Source: Micromonospora sp. DSM 45708
GTDB lineage: Bacteria > Actinomycetota > Actinomycetes > Mycobacteriales > Micromonosporaceae
Length of the DNA: 64,000 nt
Assembly: GCF_039566955.1 (NCBI RefSeq)
Contig: NZ_CP154796.1
Location: forward strand, 372,001 to 436,000
Direction of reading: 5' to 3'
In this document: piece after piece, positions 32,887 to 44,759 of the stretch
How positions within the stretch are numbered: the first letter of the stretch is position 1
Layout: each line of letters begins with the position of its first letter
Position numbers and translations under genes: made by a program
Notes under the pieces: generated by a model
Seen by the model: the letters and a program-made list of their open reading frames with translations, nothing else
Databases searched by the model: none
What the model was told of the DNA's origin: nothing

Positions 32887-34119
32887 TCAGCCGGTGGCCG
32901 GAACCGGACGGCAGATCAGCACCGTGGGCGCGCCGGCCACCCGGGTCAGCACCAGGCTGGCCGCCGTGTCGCCGGACAGGCGCAGGTCGCGGCGCAGCTT
33001 CTCCGGCTCCAGCGCCGAACCCCGCTTGAGGATCTCCACCCGGCCGACCCGGCGCTCCCGCAGCAGCGCGCGCAGCCGCTTCAGCGAGAACGGCAGCACG
33101 TCGGTGATCTCCAGGCAGCGGGCGAACGGCGTGGGCCGCGCCGCGTCCGCGTACAGGTAGGCGATCGACGGGTCGGCGAGCGTCGCGTCGAGGTCGGCGG
33201 CCAGCTCGGCGACCAGGTGCGCGCGCACCACCGCCGGGTCCGGGTCGTACAGGAACCGCCGGAGCGGGCCCACCTGCGCCTCGTCCGCGCCGCTGCCGGT
33301 GAGGTGGTGAGAAGGGGACCCGTCTCTACCGGAGGCGTCAACCGGGGGCCCTTCCTTGCTCCGCAGGAGGGTGGCGCGGCGGGGGACGCCGGCCAGCGGG
33401 CCGCACCAGAGGGCGGCCTCCACCAGGTCGCCGTCGACGCTCACCCACTCCGCCTCGGCGCCGGCCGGGATCAGCGCGTGGTCCAGGCCGGGCGCCACCT
33501 TGACCACGGTGCGCGGCACCCGCTCGGCGAGCGCGGTAACGAAGTCCCACGGCGGCGAGTAGGCGTTCGGGTCGAAGATGCGCCGCCCGGTGCCGGCCCG
33601 CCGCCGGGCCGGGTCGCAGAACGCCCCGTCGACCCGGGACACGTCGAACGCGGTGGCGTCGCCGCACTCGACAGTGACCAGCTCGGCCAGCCCGGCGGCC
33701 TCGGCGTTCGCGGTGGCCATCGCCGCGGTCAGCGGGTCGGCCTCCACCGCGTACACCCGGATGCCGGCGCGGGCCGCGGCGAGCGCGTCGGCGCCCAGCC
33801 CGCACCCGAGGTCGGCCAGGGTGGTCACGCCCGCCGCGCGCAGCCGCGCGGCCCGCCGGTCGGCGACCACCCGGCGGGTGGCCTGCTCCAGCCCGGGTCG
33901 GGTGAGGAACATCCGGGCCGCCGCCGCGCCGAACTTGCCGACCGCCCGGCGACGCAGCTCCGCCTGGGTCAGCGCCGCCGCCGCGAGCCCGCCCGGGATT
34001 CCGGCCGAGCGCAGCGCGGCGGCTGCCGCCAGCGGGTCGCCGCCGGCCACCCGCTCCGCCGAGGCGAGCGCGGTCGACCCCTCGGGGGTACGCAGCGCGG
34101 TGAGCTGGTCGAGATCCAC
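32887..34119 (-). CDS. THUMP-like domain class I SAM methyltransferase with in-frame repeat insert
   Basis: A 410-residue protein. The SAM-binding motif TLADLGCGLGADALAAA is near residue 105, followed by VYAVEADPLTAAM and the post-motif DGAFCDPARRRAGTGRR, which resembles RNA methyltransferase DPAR. The C-terminal ~90 residues (VGRVEILKRGSALEPEKLRRDL) form the THUMP-like domain. A nucleic-acid substrate is likely but not known. Residues ~253-272 (KEGPPVDASGRDGSPSHH) are encoded by a palindromic repeat and are low-complexity, unlike the flanking fold. GTG at 34119 follows GGGAGA; an ATG at 34155 is an alternative. Confidence 0.82.
   Translation of the reverse strand: MDLDQLTALRTPEGSTALASAERVAGGDPLAAAAALRSAGIPGGLAAAALTQAELRRRAVGKFGAAAARMFLTRPGLEQATRRVVADRRAARLRAAGVTTLADLGCGLGADALAAARAGIRVYAVEADPLTAAMATANAEAAGLAELVTVECGDATAFDVSRVDGAFCDPARRRAGTGRRIFDPNAYSPPWDFVTALAERVPRTVVKVAPGLDHALIPAGAEAEWVSVDGDLVEAALWCGPLAGVPRRATLLRSKEGPPVDASGRDGSPSHHLTGSGADEAQVGPLRRFLYDPDPAVVRAHLVAELAADLDATLADPSIAYLYADAARPTPFARCLEITDVLPFSLKRLRALLRERRVGRVEILKRGSALEPEKLRRDLRLSGDTAASLVLTRVAGAPTVLICRPVPATG
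33306..33363 (-). repeat. Dispersed palindromic element, family A, copy 3 (inside a coding sequence)
   Basis: Read on the minus strand this copy aligns with 47670-47728: both have AAGGANGGGCCC, then ACGCCTCCGGTAGAG, then CCCCTTCT. It lies within the THUMP-like methyltransferase gene and is read through without stop or frameshift, adding about 19 residues. Confidence 0.8.
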
Positions 34120-34168
34120 CCGCCCATTCTCCCGGCCGGCTCCCGGGGGCGACACGACGGGCGACGCG

Positions 34169-34195
34169 CTGGCACTCTCCTTGACGGAGTGCTAG
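34169..34195 (+). promoter_or_regulatory. CIRCE operator 1 of groES-groEL1
   Basis: CTGGCACTC-N9-GAGTGCTAG matches the HrcA operator consensus TTAGCACTC-N9-GAGTGCTAA at 16 of 18 arm positions. It overlaps the -35 region of the promoter, so HrcA would block initiation until heat shock. Confidence 0.9.
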
Positions 34196-34209
34196 CCGAG
34201 GAATAACCT
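34181..34209 (+). promoter_or_regulatory. Sigma-70-type promoter of groES-groEL1
   Basis: TTGACG (34181-34186), 17-bp spacer, TAACCT (34204-34209). The -35 box lies in the centre of CIRCE 1 and the start site would fall at about 34216, inside CIRCE 2. Confidence 0.8.
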
Positions 34210-34213
34210 GCGA

Positions 34214-34240
34214 TTAGCACTCTCACCCTGAGGGTGCCAA
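34214..34240 (+). promoter_or_regulatory. CIRCE operator 2 of groES-groEL1
   Basis: TTAGCACTC-N9-GGGTGCCAA: a perfect left arm and a right arm with two mismatches. It covers the expected transcription start, so two HrcA dimers may bind cooperatively. Confidence 0.8.
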
Positions 34241-34381
34241 CGCCCGGGCCCCGTGCCCGAGCGTTGAACGCCAGGCGGACCGGCACCCGCGACGACGGCC
34301 CCGCCCGGTGGCATGTGGCAGATTGACGCTGGTCGGCGTGCCGACCGGCAACGACACCAAGTACCCCAGGAGGGTATGCCC

Positions 34382-36407
<2,026 letters not shown>

Positions 36408-36427
36408 CCCGAGGAGTACGGCCCGAC

Positions 36428-36464
36428 GTCGGGGCACACCGCCGAGCCGGCGGGGTGCCCCGAC
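36428..36464 (+). terminator. Terminator hairpin after groEL1
   Basis: GTCGGGGCAC (36428-36437) pairs with GTGCCCCGAC (36455-36464), and CCGCCG/CGGCGG continues the stem around an AGC loop. It lies 20 bp after the groEL1 stop. Confidence 0.8.
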
Positions 36465-36531
36465 CCGTATCCGCTTACGGAACTCTGACGAGATTGGCGG
36501 CCGGCCCGACCGGTCGACCAGACTGGGTCGC

Positions 36532-38175
36532 GTGAGCACGATCTCCCGCCGCCACGCGGCGCTGGCCGGTGTCGTCGCCGCCGTGGTGGCGCTCGGCGTC
36601 GCCGAGCCGGTGGCCGTCCTGACCGGTCCCCGGTCCGCCCCGCTGATCGCCGTCGGCGGCCTCGTGGTCGACCTGGTGCCCGAGCCGCTCAAGCAGTTCG
36701 CCATCGACGTCTTCGGCAGGTACGACAAGATCGCCCTGCTGGTCGGGACGGCGCTGCTGCTGGTGGGCTTCGCGGCGCTGCTCGGCCTGGCGGCGGCCCG
36801 GCGGCTGGTGTTCGGCCTGGCCGGCATCGCCGCGTTCGCCGTGCTCGGTGTCGCCGCCGCGCTGACCCGGGCCGGCGCGGACGCGTTCGACGCGCTGCCC
36901 TCACTCGTCGGCGCGGGCCTGGGCGGGCTGACGCTCTGGGCGTTCGTCGCCGGCCCGCTGCGCGCGGACCGCGACCCGGCGGTCCCCACGACGTCCCCGG
37001 ACGGCGCGACGGCGTCCCGGCCCGGTCCCACGCCGCCCCCGGCAGTCGCCGCGCTCGCCCGCGAGGAGAGGGCGTCGGGCGACTGGGAGCCCCTGGACGG
37101 CGGGGACCAGGAGTCGCGGCGCCGGTTCCTGCGCGGCGTCGGCCTGCTGACCGGCGGCGCGGCGGTGGCCGGGCTCGGTGGGCACTGGCTCGCCGGGCGG
37201 CGGGGCGTCTCGGCGGCCCGGCAGGCGGTGACGCTGCCCGCGCCGGCCGCGCCCGCCCCGCCGGTGCCGGCCGGCGCGGACCTGTCCCTGCCCCGGCTCG
37301 CCCCCTACGTCACGCCGAACCGGGAGTTCTACCGGATCGACACCGCGCTGGTGGTGCCGCAGGTGGACCCGGTCACCTGGAAGCTGCGCATCCACGGCCG
37401 GGTCCGTAACCCGATCGAACTGAGCTTCGACGACCTGCTCGCCCGGCCGATGGTCGAGCGCTACGTGACGCTGGCCTGCGTCTCCAACGAGGTGGGCGGC
37501 GATCTGATCGGCAACGCCCGCTGGCTCGGTGTGCCGCTCAAGGAACTGCTGGACGAGGCGGACCCGGAGGAGGGCGCGGACCAGGTGGTCGGGCGCGCGG
37601 TCGACGGCTGGACCTGCGGCACCCCCACATCGGTGTTGCGCGACGGGCGGGACGCCCTGCTCGCGGTCGGGATGAACGGCGAGCCGCTGCCGGTCGCGCA
37701 CGGCTTCCCGGTCCGGATGGTGGTGCCCGGCCTCTACGGGTACGTCTCGGCGTGCAAGTGGCTGACCGAGCTGGAGCTGACCAGCTTCGCCGACTTCGAC
37801 GCGTACTGGGTGCCGCGCGGCTGGTCCGCCCAGGGCCCGGTCAAGACGCAGTCGCGGATCGACACGCCCCGTGCCCGCAGCCGCCCGGCCGCCGGCCCGG
37901 TGACGGTCGCCGGGGTGGCGTGGGCGCAGCACCGTGGCGTCCGCCGCGTCGAGGTACGTGTCGACGACGGCCCCTGGCGGGAGGCGACGCTGGCCCCGGC
38001 CGTGTCGTCGGACACCTGGGTCCAGTGGTCCTGGCGCTGGGACGCCACCCCCGGCGAGCACACCCTCCAGGTGCGCGCCACCGACGCGGCCGGTGAGACG
38101 CAGCCCGAGCAGCGCAGCCCGGTCGCCCCGGACGGCGCGACCGGGTGGCACACCGTCCCGGTGACCGTCGCCTGA
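36532..38175 (+). CDS. Membrane-anchored molybdopterin-dependent oxidoreductase (sulfite oxidase family)
   Basis: A 547-residue protein with about four N-terminal transmembrane helices (residues 8-145), a linker with SRRRFLRGVGLLTGG near residue 195 that resembles a Tat motif before another hydrophobic stretch, and a sulfite-oxidase-type catalytic domain. LTPNREFYRIDTALVVPQV-like start and RVRNPIELSFDDLL lead to the molybdenum cysteine in VTLACVSNEVGG; the GYVSACKWLTELE region is the cofactor domain end and the last ~100 residues are the Mo-co dimerisation immunoglobulin-like domain. The catalytic domain should face outside. Electron acceptor and substrate are unknown. GTG start at 36532. Confidence 0.88.
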   Translation: MSTISRRHAALAGVVAAVVALGVAEPVAVLTGPRSAPLIAVGGLVVDLVPEPLKQFAIDVFGRYDKIALLVGTALLLVGFAALLGLAAARRLVFGLAGIAAFAVLGVAAALTRAGADAFDALPSLVGAGLGGLTLWAFVAGPLRADRDPAVPTTSPDGATASRPGPTPPPAVAALAREERASGDWEPLDGGDQESRRRFLRGVGLLTGGAAVAGLGGHWLAGRRGVSAARQAVTLPAPAAPAPPVPAGADLSLPRLAPYVTPNREFYRIDTALVVPQVDPVTWKLRIHGRVRNPIELSFDDLLARPMVERYVTLACVSNEVGGDLIGNARWLGVPLKELLDEADPEEGADQVVGRAVDGWTCGTPTSVLRDGRDALLAVGMNGEPLPVAHGFPVRMVVPGLYGYVSACKWLTELELTSFADFDAYWVPRGWSAQGPVKTQSRIDTPRARSRPAAGPVTVAGVAWAQHRGVRRVEVRVDDGPWREATLAPAVSSDTWVQWSWRWDATPGEHTLQVRATDAAGETQPEQRSPVAPDGATGWHTVPVTVA

Positions 38176-38206
38176 CCCGGGCTCCGTCGCCCGGCCCGCC
38201 TCCGTC

Positions 38207-38261
38207 GATCATGAGGTTGGCTGCCTCGGGACGGACGATTCGCCCCGCCAACCTCATGATC
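38207..38261. repeat. Dispersed palindromic element, family B, copy 1
   Basis: A 55-bp element with perfect 15-bp ends: GATCATGAGGTTGGC (38207-38221) and its complement at 38247-38261. It lies between the molybdoenzyme gene and the convergent whiB gene, so it may also serve as a terminator. A second copy of equal length, in the opposite orientation, is at 50780-50834. Confidence 0.85.
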
Positions 38262-38333
38262 ACCGGAAGGGTCGGACGACGAAACGCCGCCGCGCCCCGG
38301 GGAGGGGCGCGGCGGCGCGAAGTGCGAGCGAGG

Positions 38334-38717
38334 TCAGGCGACCTTGCGCTGGTCCGGGACGGCGGTCTTGTGCGGTCGGCCGAGGCGGGCCTCCAGGCGG
38401 GCGACGTCGACCCGGGCCTGCCGGCGGTCGGCCGCGTCCTCCCAGCCGAGGGCGAGCAGACGCAGCCGCTCGGACTCGCTGAAGCCGCCCCAGACGCCGT
38501 ACGGCTCGCGGACGGCGAGGGCGTGCGCGGCGCACTCGGCGCGCACCGGGCAGGCCCGGCAGACGGACTTCGCGCCGGACTCGCGGCGCAGCCGGGACGA
38601 GCCGCGCTCGCCGTCCGGGTGGAAGAACTGGGCGCTGTCGCGGCCCCGGCACGCGCCGAGCCGCTGCCAGTCCCAGAGGTCGACGATGGGTCCAGGCAGC
38701 CTACGTACGTTCGACAT
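38334..38717 (-). CDS. WhiB-family iron-sulfur transcription factor
   Basis: A 127-residue Wbl protein. The four cluster-binding cysteines are in LGACRG, then SVCRACP and RAEC (C-x2-C-x5-C); the GVWGG turn and a basic C-terminal part (RRQARVDVARLEARLGRPHK) that contacts sigma factor and DNA follow. Wbl proteins bind a [4Fe-4S] cluster and regulate development, redox or antibiotic responses. ATG at 38717 has GAGGAGG upstream. It is divergent from the BldM-like gene, as in the groEL1-guaB region of other actinobacteria. The exact WhiB subtype is not assigned. Confidence 0.9.
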   Translation of the reverse strand: MSNVRRLPGPIVDLWDWQRLGACRGRDSAQFFHPDGERGSSRLRRESGAKSVCRACPVRAECAAHALAVREPYGVWGGFSESERLRLLALGWEDAADRRQARVDVARLEARLGRPHKTAVPDQRKVA

Positions 38718-38969
38718 CAGCACCCCTCCTCCCGCGCGGCACCGCGGAGAATGTTCGTGGCCAGCTACCGGGCGGCGGTCCGCGCGGGATGCCGGTTCCG
38801 GTTGGACCACTCGGTACCCGAGCCGTCCCCGGCTCACACATCTGTGATCGAAAACCTCGGACACTGGGTGGCATATGCCCCATCTGTCGGAAAAGTTCGG
38901 ATGATTGCTCGGAACCCCCTCCCGACCCGACCCGCACGTGGTCTGCTCTGAGTCGGAGAGGAGACCACA

Positions 38970-39782
38970 GTGCGTAGCGTTCTAATCTGCGTTCGGACAC
39001 CACTGGCAGCCCAGCATCTGACCTCCGCGGCAGCGCGGCTCGGGCTGTCCGGCGCCGTCCGGACGGCCGTCTCCGATCCCGAGGTGATGTTGCGGCTCGC
39101 CGAGCGCCCGGTCGACGTCGTCCTGGCCGACACCGCCCTGACCCGGCCGGACAGTGCCGGCTTCGTGCGGCGGGTGCTCGCCCGCGCCCCCCAGGCCGCG
39201 GTGCTGCTGCTCGGCGCCGAGGAGTCGGAGTCGGCGGCGGCCACCATCAGCGCCGGGGCGCGGGGCCTGATCCAGAATGCCGACCACGACCTGACCAGCG
39301 CGGTGGCGAAGGCGTTGCTGCTGCTCTCCGCCCCGGGGCGGGCCAACCGGCACCGGGTGGCCGACACCGCCCGGGACGCGGCGGCGGTCGGCGGGCCGAC
39401 CCGGGCGGCGACGCCGGGGCGTACCCCGGGCGGGCCGGGCTGGCCGGCGACGGCGACGGATCCCGCGGGCCTGCCCACGGTGGTGCCGGTGCAGCGCGGC
39501 GAGGACGCCAACGACCCGGCGGCGGAGGGGGCGGAGGCGCCCCAGCCGGGCGCCGGCCAGCGCCCGGCGCGGACGCCGCGCAGCGCGATCGGGCTCACCG
39601 AGCGTGAGCTTCAGGTGCTGCTCGGCATGGCGGAGGGCAAGAGCAACGCGGAGATCGGGCGGGAGCTGTTCGTCTCCGAGGACACCGTCAAGACGCACGC
39701 CCGGCGGCTGTTCCGCAAGCTCGGCGCGCGCGACCGCGCGCACGCGGTGGCCGCCGGTTTCCGGGCCGGCCTGGTCGCCTGA
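38970..39782 (+). CDS. BldM-like orphan response regulator with atypical receiver
   Basis: A 270-residue LuxR-type regulator. The C-terminal domain LTERELQVLLGMAEGKSNAEIGRELFVSEDTVKTHARRLFRKLGARDRAHAVAAGF is BldM-like, and the position beside whiB and guaB fits BldM, a sporulation regulator. The receiver (residues 1-115) keeps an aspartate in VVLADTAL but begins VLICVRTPLAAQ, lacking the acidic pair needed for Mg2+, so phosphorylation is unlikely. The linker (~120-205) is long and Pro/Ala-rich. GTG at 38970 after GGAGAGGAG. Symbol left blank because BldM proper is ~200 residues. Confidence 0.82.
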   Translation: MRSVLICVRTPLAAQHLTSAAARLGLSGAVRTAVSDPEVMLRLAERPVDVVLADTALTRPDSAGFVRRVLARAPQAAVLLLGAEESESAAATISAGARGLIQNADHDLTSAVAKALLLLSAPGRANRHRVADTARDAAAVGGPTRAATPGRTPGGPGWPATATDPAGLPTVVPVQRGEDANDPAAEGAEAPQPGAGQRPARTPRSAIGLTERELQVLLGMAEGKSNAEIGRELFVSEDTVKTHARRLFRKLGARDRAHAVAAGFRAGLVA

Positions 39783-39793
39783 GCCCGGCCGGC

Positions 39794-41958
<2,165 letters not shown>

Positions 41959-41994
41959 CCTCTCCCTCCACCCCCGAACACACCTGGAGTCCCC

Positions 41995-43113
41995 ATGCGT
42001 GACGTGGTCGAGATCGGGCTGGGCAAGACCGCGCAGCGCGGTTACCACCTGGACGACATCGCCATCGTGCCGAGCCGCCGCACCCGGGACGTCGACGACG
42101 TCTCCACCGCGTGGCAGCTCGACGCCTACCAGTTCGGCATCCCCTGCGTCGCGCACCCCTCGGACGCGACCATGAGCCCGGCCTCCGCGGTGCGCCTCGG
42201 CGAGCTGGGCGGCCTCGGTGTGCTCAACGTCGAGGGCCTCTGGACCCGCTACGAGAACCCGGCCAAGATCCTGGAGGAGCTGGCCGGCCTCGGCGAGGAC
42301 GCCCGGGCCACCAAGCGGCTCCAGGAGGTCTACGCCGAGCCGATCCGCCCCGACCTGATCGCCGAGCGGGTCCGCGAGCTGCGGGCCGGCGGCGGCACGG
42401 TGGCCGTCCGGGTCTCGCCGCAGCACACCCTGGCGCTGGCCCCGGTGATCCTGGACGCCGGCGTGGACATCCTGGTCATCCAGGGCACGCTGGTATCCGC
42501 CGAGCACGTCTCCACCACCGACGAGCCGCTGAACCTCAAGGAGTTCATCGCCGACCTCGACCTGCCGGTCATCGTCGGTGGCTGCACCGACTACAAGACC
42601 GCGCTGCACCTGATGCGCACCGGCGCGGCCGGCGTGATCGTGGGCATCGGCGGCGACGACTGGTCGACCACCGAGTCGGTGCTCGGCATCCGGGTGCCGA
42701 TGGCCACCGCGATCGCGGACGCCGCCGCGGCCCGCCGTGACTACCTGGACGAGACCGGTGGCCGGTACGTGCACCTGATCGCCGACGGCGACATGCAGAC
42801 CTCCGGCGACATCGCCAAGGCGCTCGGCTGCGGCGCGGACGCCGTGATGCTCGGCGAGCCGCTCTCGCTCTGCGAGGAGGCCCCGGCCGGCGGCGCCTGG
42901 TGGCACTCCGCGGCCAGCCACCCGTCGCTGCCCCGGGGCGCGTTCGAGGTGGCCGGTGAGCCGATCGGCTCGATGGAGCGGCTGCTGTTCGGTCCGGCCG
43001 ACGAGCCGGACGGCCAGCTCAACCTCTTCGGCGGCCTGCGCCGGGCGATGGCGAAGTGCGGCTACCGCGACCTCAAGGAGTTCCAGAAGGTCGGCCTGGT
43101 CCTGGACCGCTGA
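41995..43113 (+). CDS. guaB3: GuaB3 family IMP dehydrogenase-related protein
   Basis: A 372-residue IMPDH/GMP-reductase-fold protein without CBS domains. MRDVVEIGLGKTAQRGYHLDDIAIVPSRRTRDV is the GuaB3 hallmark start. At the place of the catalytic cysteine loop the sequence reads GIGGDDWSTTES, so the cysteine is absent, and it is unlikely to be a standard IMPDH. GuaB3 always accompanies GuaB in actinobacteria; its reaction is not established for this group. ATG after CTGGAG. Confidence 0.94.
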   Translation: MRDVVEIGLGKTAQRGYHLDDIAIVPSRRTRDVDDVSTAWQLDAYQFGIPCVAHPSDATMSPASAVRLGELGGLGVLNVEGLWTRYENPAKILEELAGLGEDARATKRLQEVYAEPIRPDLIAERVRELRAGGGTVAVRVSPQHTLALAPVILDAGVDILVIQGTLVSAEHVSTTDEPLNLKEFIADLDLPVIVGGCTDYKTALHLMRTGAAGVIVGIGGDDWSTTESVLGIRVPMATAIADAAAARRDYLDETGGRYVHLIADGDMQTSGDIAKALGCGADAVMLGEPLSLCEEAPAGGAWWHSAASHPSLPRGAFEVAGEPIGSMERLLFGPADEPDGQLNLFGGLRRAMAKCGYRDLKEFQKVGLVLDR

Positions 43114-43125
43114 GCGGGCATCGCA

Positions 43126-43166
43126 CGGCGGCGCGGGTGCGGGTTCCGGCCTCGCCCGCGCCGCCG
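43126..43166 (+). terminator. Terminator hairpin after guaB3
   Basis: CGGCGGCGCGGG (43126-43137) pairs perfectly with CCCGCGCCGCCG (43155-43166) around a 17-nt loop, 12 bp after the stop. Confidence 0.65.
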
Positions 43167-43298
43167 CGCGTCTAGGCTCCCCCGGTGAGGCGGGGCGGCG
43201 GCGCGTGACCGGCGTGTGACCGGTGCTGGGTAGGCTGCCGCGGGCGAAGCGGCCCGCGGGCGGGGCCGCCGGACGGGGGCCCGGAAGGGATCGGAACG

Positions 43299-44753
43299 AT
43301 GGCGCGGCGCGGCGGACGACGACGGCTCGGGCTGCTTGCCTGCGGGACGCTGCTGCTGGCCGGCTGCGGACCGGCCGAACCGGACCGGGGCGCCGCGACG
43401 ACCGCACCCGGTCCCACGGCCGCCCGGAGCTTCGCGCCGGGCGCGGCCGGCGCCGGCGACCCCTACTTCCCGAGCTACGGCAACGGCGGCTACGACGTCG
43501 CGAACTACACGATCAAGGTGCGCTACGACCCGGACACCGACAAGCTCACCGGCACCACCACGGTGCGCGCCACCGCGACCGCCGACCTGTCCGCGTTCAA
43601 CCTGGACCTGGCCGGGCTGACCGTCCGGTCGGTCACCGTGGACGGCGCCGCCGCCCGGCACGCCCGCACCGACGACGAGCTGGTCGTCACGCCGGCCACC
43701 GGGCTCACCGCCGGCAACGGCTTCGTCACCGAGATCCGGTACGACGGCAAGCCGACGGCGCTGCGCACCGAGGCGCTCGGCGAGGGCGGCTGGCTGCACA
43801 CCGACGACGGGGCGATCGCGCTCGGCCAGCCGGAGTCGGCGAGCACCTGGTTCCCGGTCAACGACCACCCGTCGGACAAGGCCACCTACGAGGTCGAGAT
43901 CACCGTGCCGAAGGGGCTGACGGCGGTCGGCAACGGCGTGCCGAAGGGTAGGTCGACGGCCGGCGACTGGACCACGTGGCGCTGGTCGGAGACCTCGCCG
44001 ATGGCCAGTTACCTGACCACCGTGGCGATCGGGAAGTTCCGGGTCACCACCGCCGAGCACAAGGGCCGGCCGGTCTTCAGCGCGGTCACCACGCAACTGC
44101 CCGAGGGTGCGCCGGACCGTTCGATCGCCCGCACCGTCGAGGTCGCCGACTACCTGGAGAGCCTGTTCGGCCCGTACCCGTTCGACGCGTACGGGGGTGT
44201 GGTGGTCTCCGACTCCCGGATCCGGTACGCGCTGGAGACGCAGAGTCGGCCGGTCTACTCGGCCGGGTTCTTCCGGCAGGGCGACAACACCGACGTGGTG
44301 GCGCACGAGCTGGCCCACCAGTGGTACGGCGACAGCGTCTCCGTCCAGCGCTGGCAGGACATCTGGCTCAACGAGGGACTGGCCACGTACGCGGAGTGGC
44401 TCTGGGCCGAGCACAGCGGGTCCTCGACCGTGCAGCGCACGTTCGAGCAGAAGTACGCGGGCGCCTCCGCCCTGGTGTGGCGGACGCCGCCGGGCAAGCC
44501 GGGCGTGGAGAACCTGTTCGGCAGCTCGGTCTACGACCGCGGTGCGATGACCGTGCACGCCCTGCGGACCGCGGTGGGCGACACCGCGTTCTTCACCATC
44601 CTGCGGACGTGGGCGGCCGATCGGAAGAACGGCAACGCCACCACCGCGGACTTCGTGGCGCTGGCGGAGCGGGTGGCCGGCCGGCAGCTCGACAAGGTCT
44701 TCGACGCGTGGCTGTTCGGCACCGAGCGTCCGGCCATGCCGAAGGCCCGGTGA
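43299..44753 (+). CDS. M1-family metallopeptidase lipoprotein
   Basis: A 484-residue lipoprotein with signal peptide ending at LLLAGCG (acylated Cys) and a zinc gluzincin domain. The zinc site is VVAHELAHQWYGD with the downstream glutamate in NEGLATYAEW; the usual M1 exopeptidase GxMEN motif reads ALETQS, as in several actinobacterial members. The N-terminal ~200 residues are the saddle beta-domain (YTIKVRYDPDTDKLTGTTTV). Length is about half of PepN. It would act on the cell surface. Two TAGGCT boxes lie upstream at 43173 and 43229; RBS-like GGAAGG is ahead of the ATG. Confidence 0.88.
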   Translation: MARRGGRRRLGLLACGTLLLAGCGPAEPDRGAATTAPGPTAARSFAPGAAGAGDPYFPSYGNGGYDVANYTIKVRYDPDTDKLTGTTTVRATATADLSAFNLDLAGLTVRSVTVDGAAARHARTDDELVVTPATGLTAGNGFVTEIRYDGKPTALRTEALGEGGWLHTDDGAIALGQPESASTWFPVNDHPSDKATYEVEITVPKGLTAVGNGVPKGRSTAGDWTTWRWSETSPMASYLTTVAIGKFRVTTAEHKGRPVFSAVTTQLPEGAPDRSIARTVEVADYLESLFGPYPFDAYGGVVVSDSRIRYALETQSRPVYSAGFFRQGDNTDVVAHELAHQWYGDSVSVQRWQDIWLNEGLATYAEWLWAEHSGSSTVQRTFEQKYAGASALVWRTPPGKPGVENLFGSSVYDRGAMTVHALRTAVGDTAFFTILRTWAADRKNGNATTADFVALAERVAGRQLDKVFDAWLFGTERPAMPKAR

Positions 44754-44759
44754 GCCACC

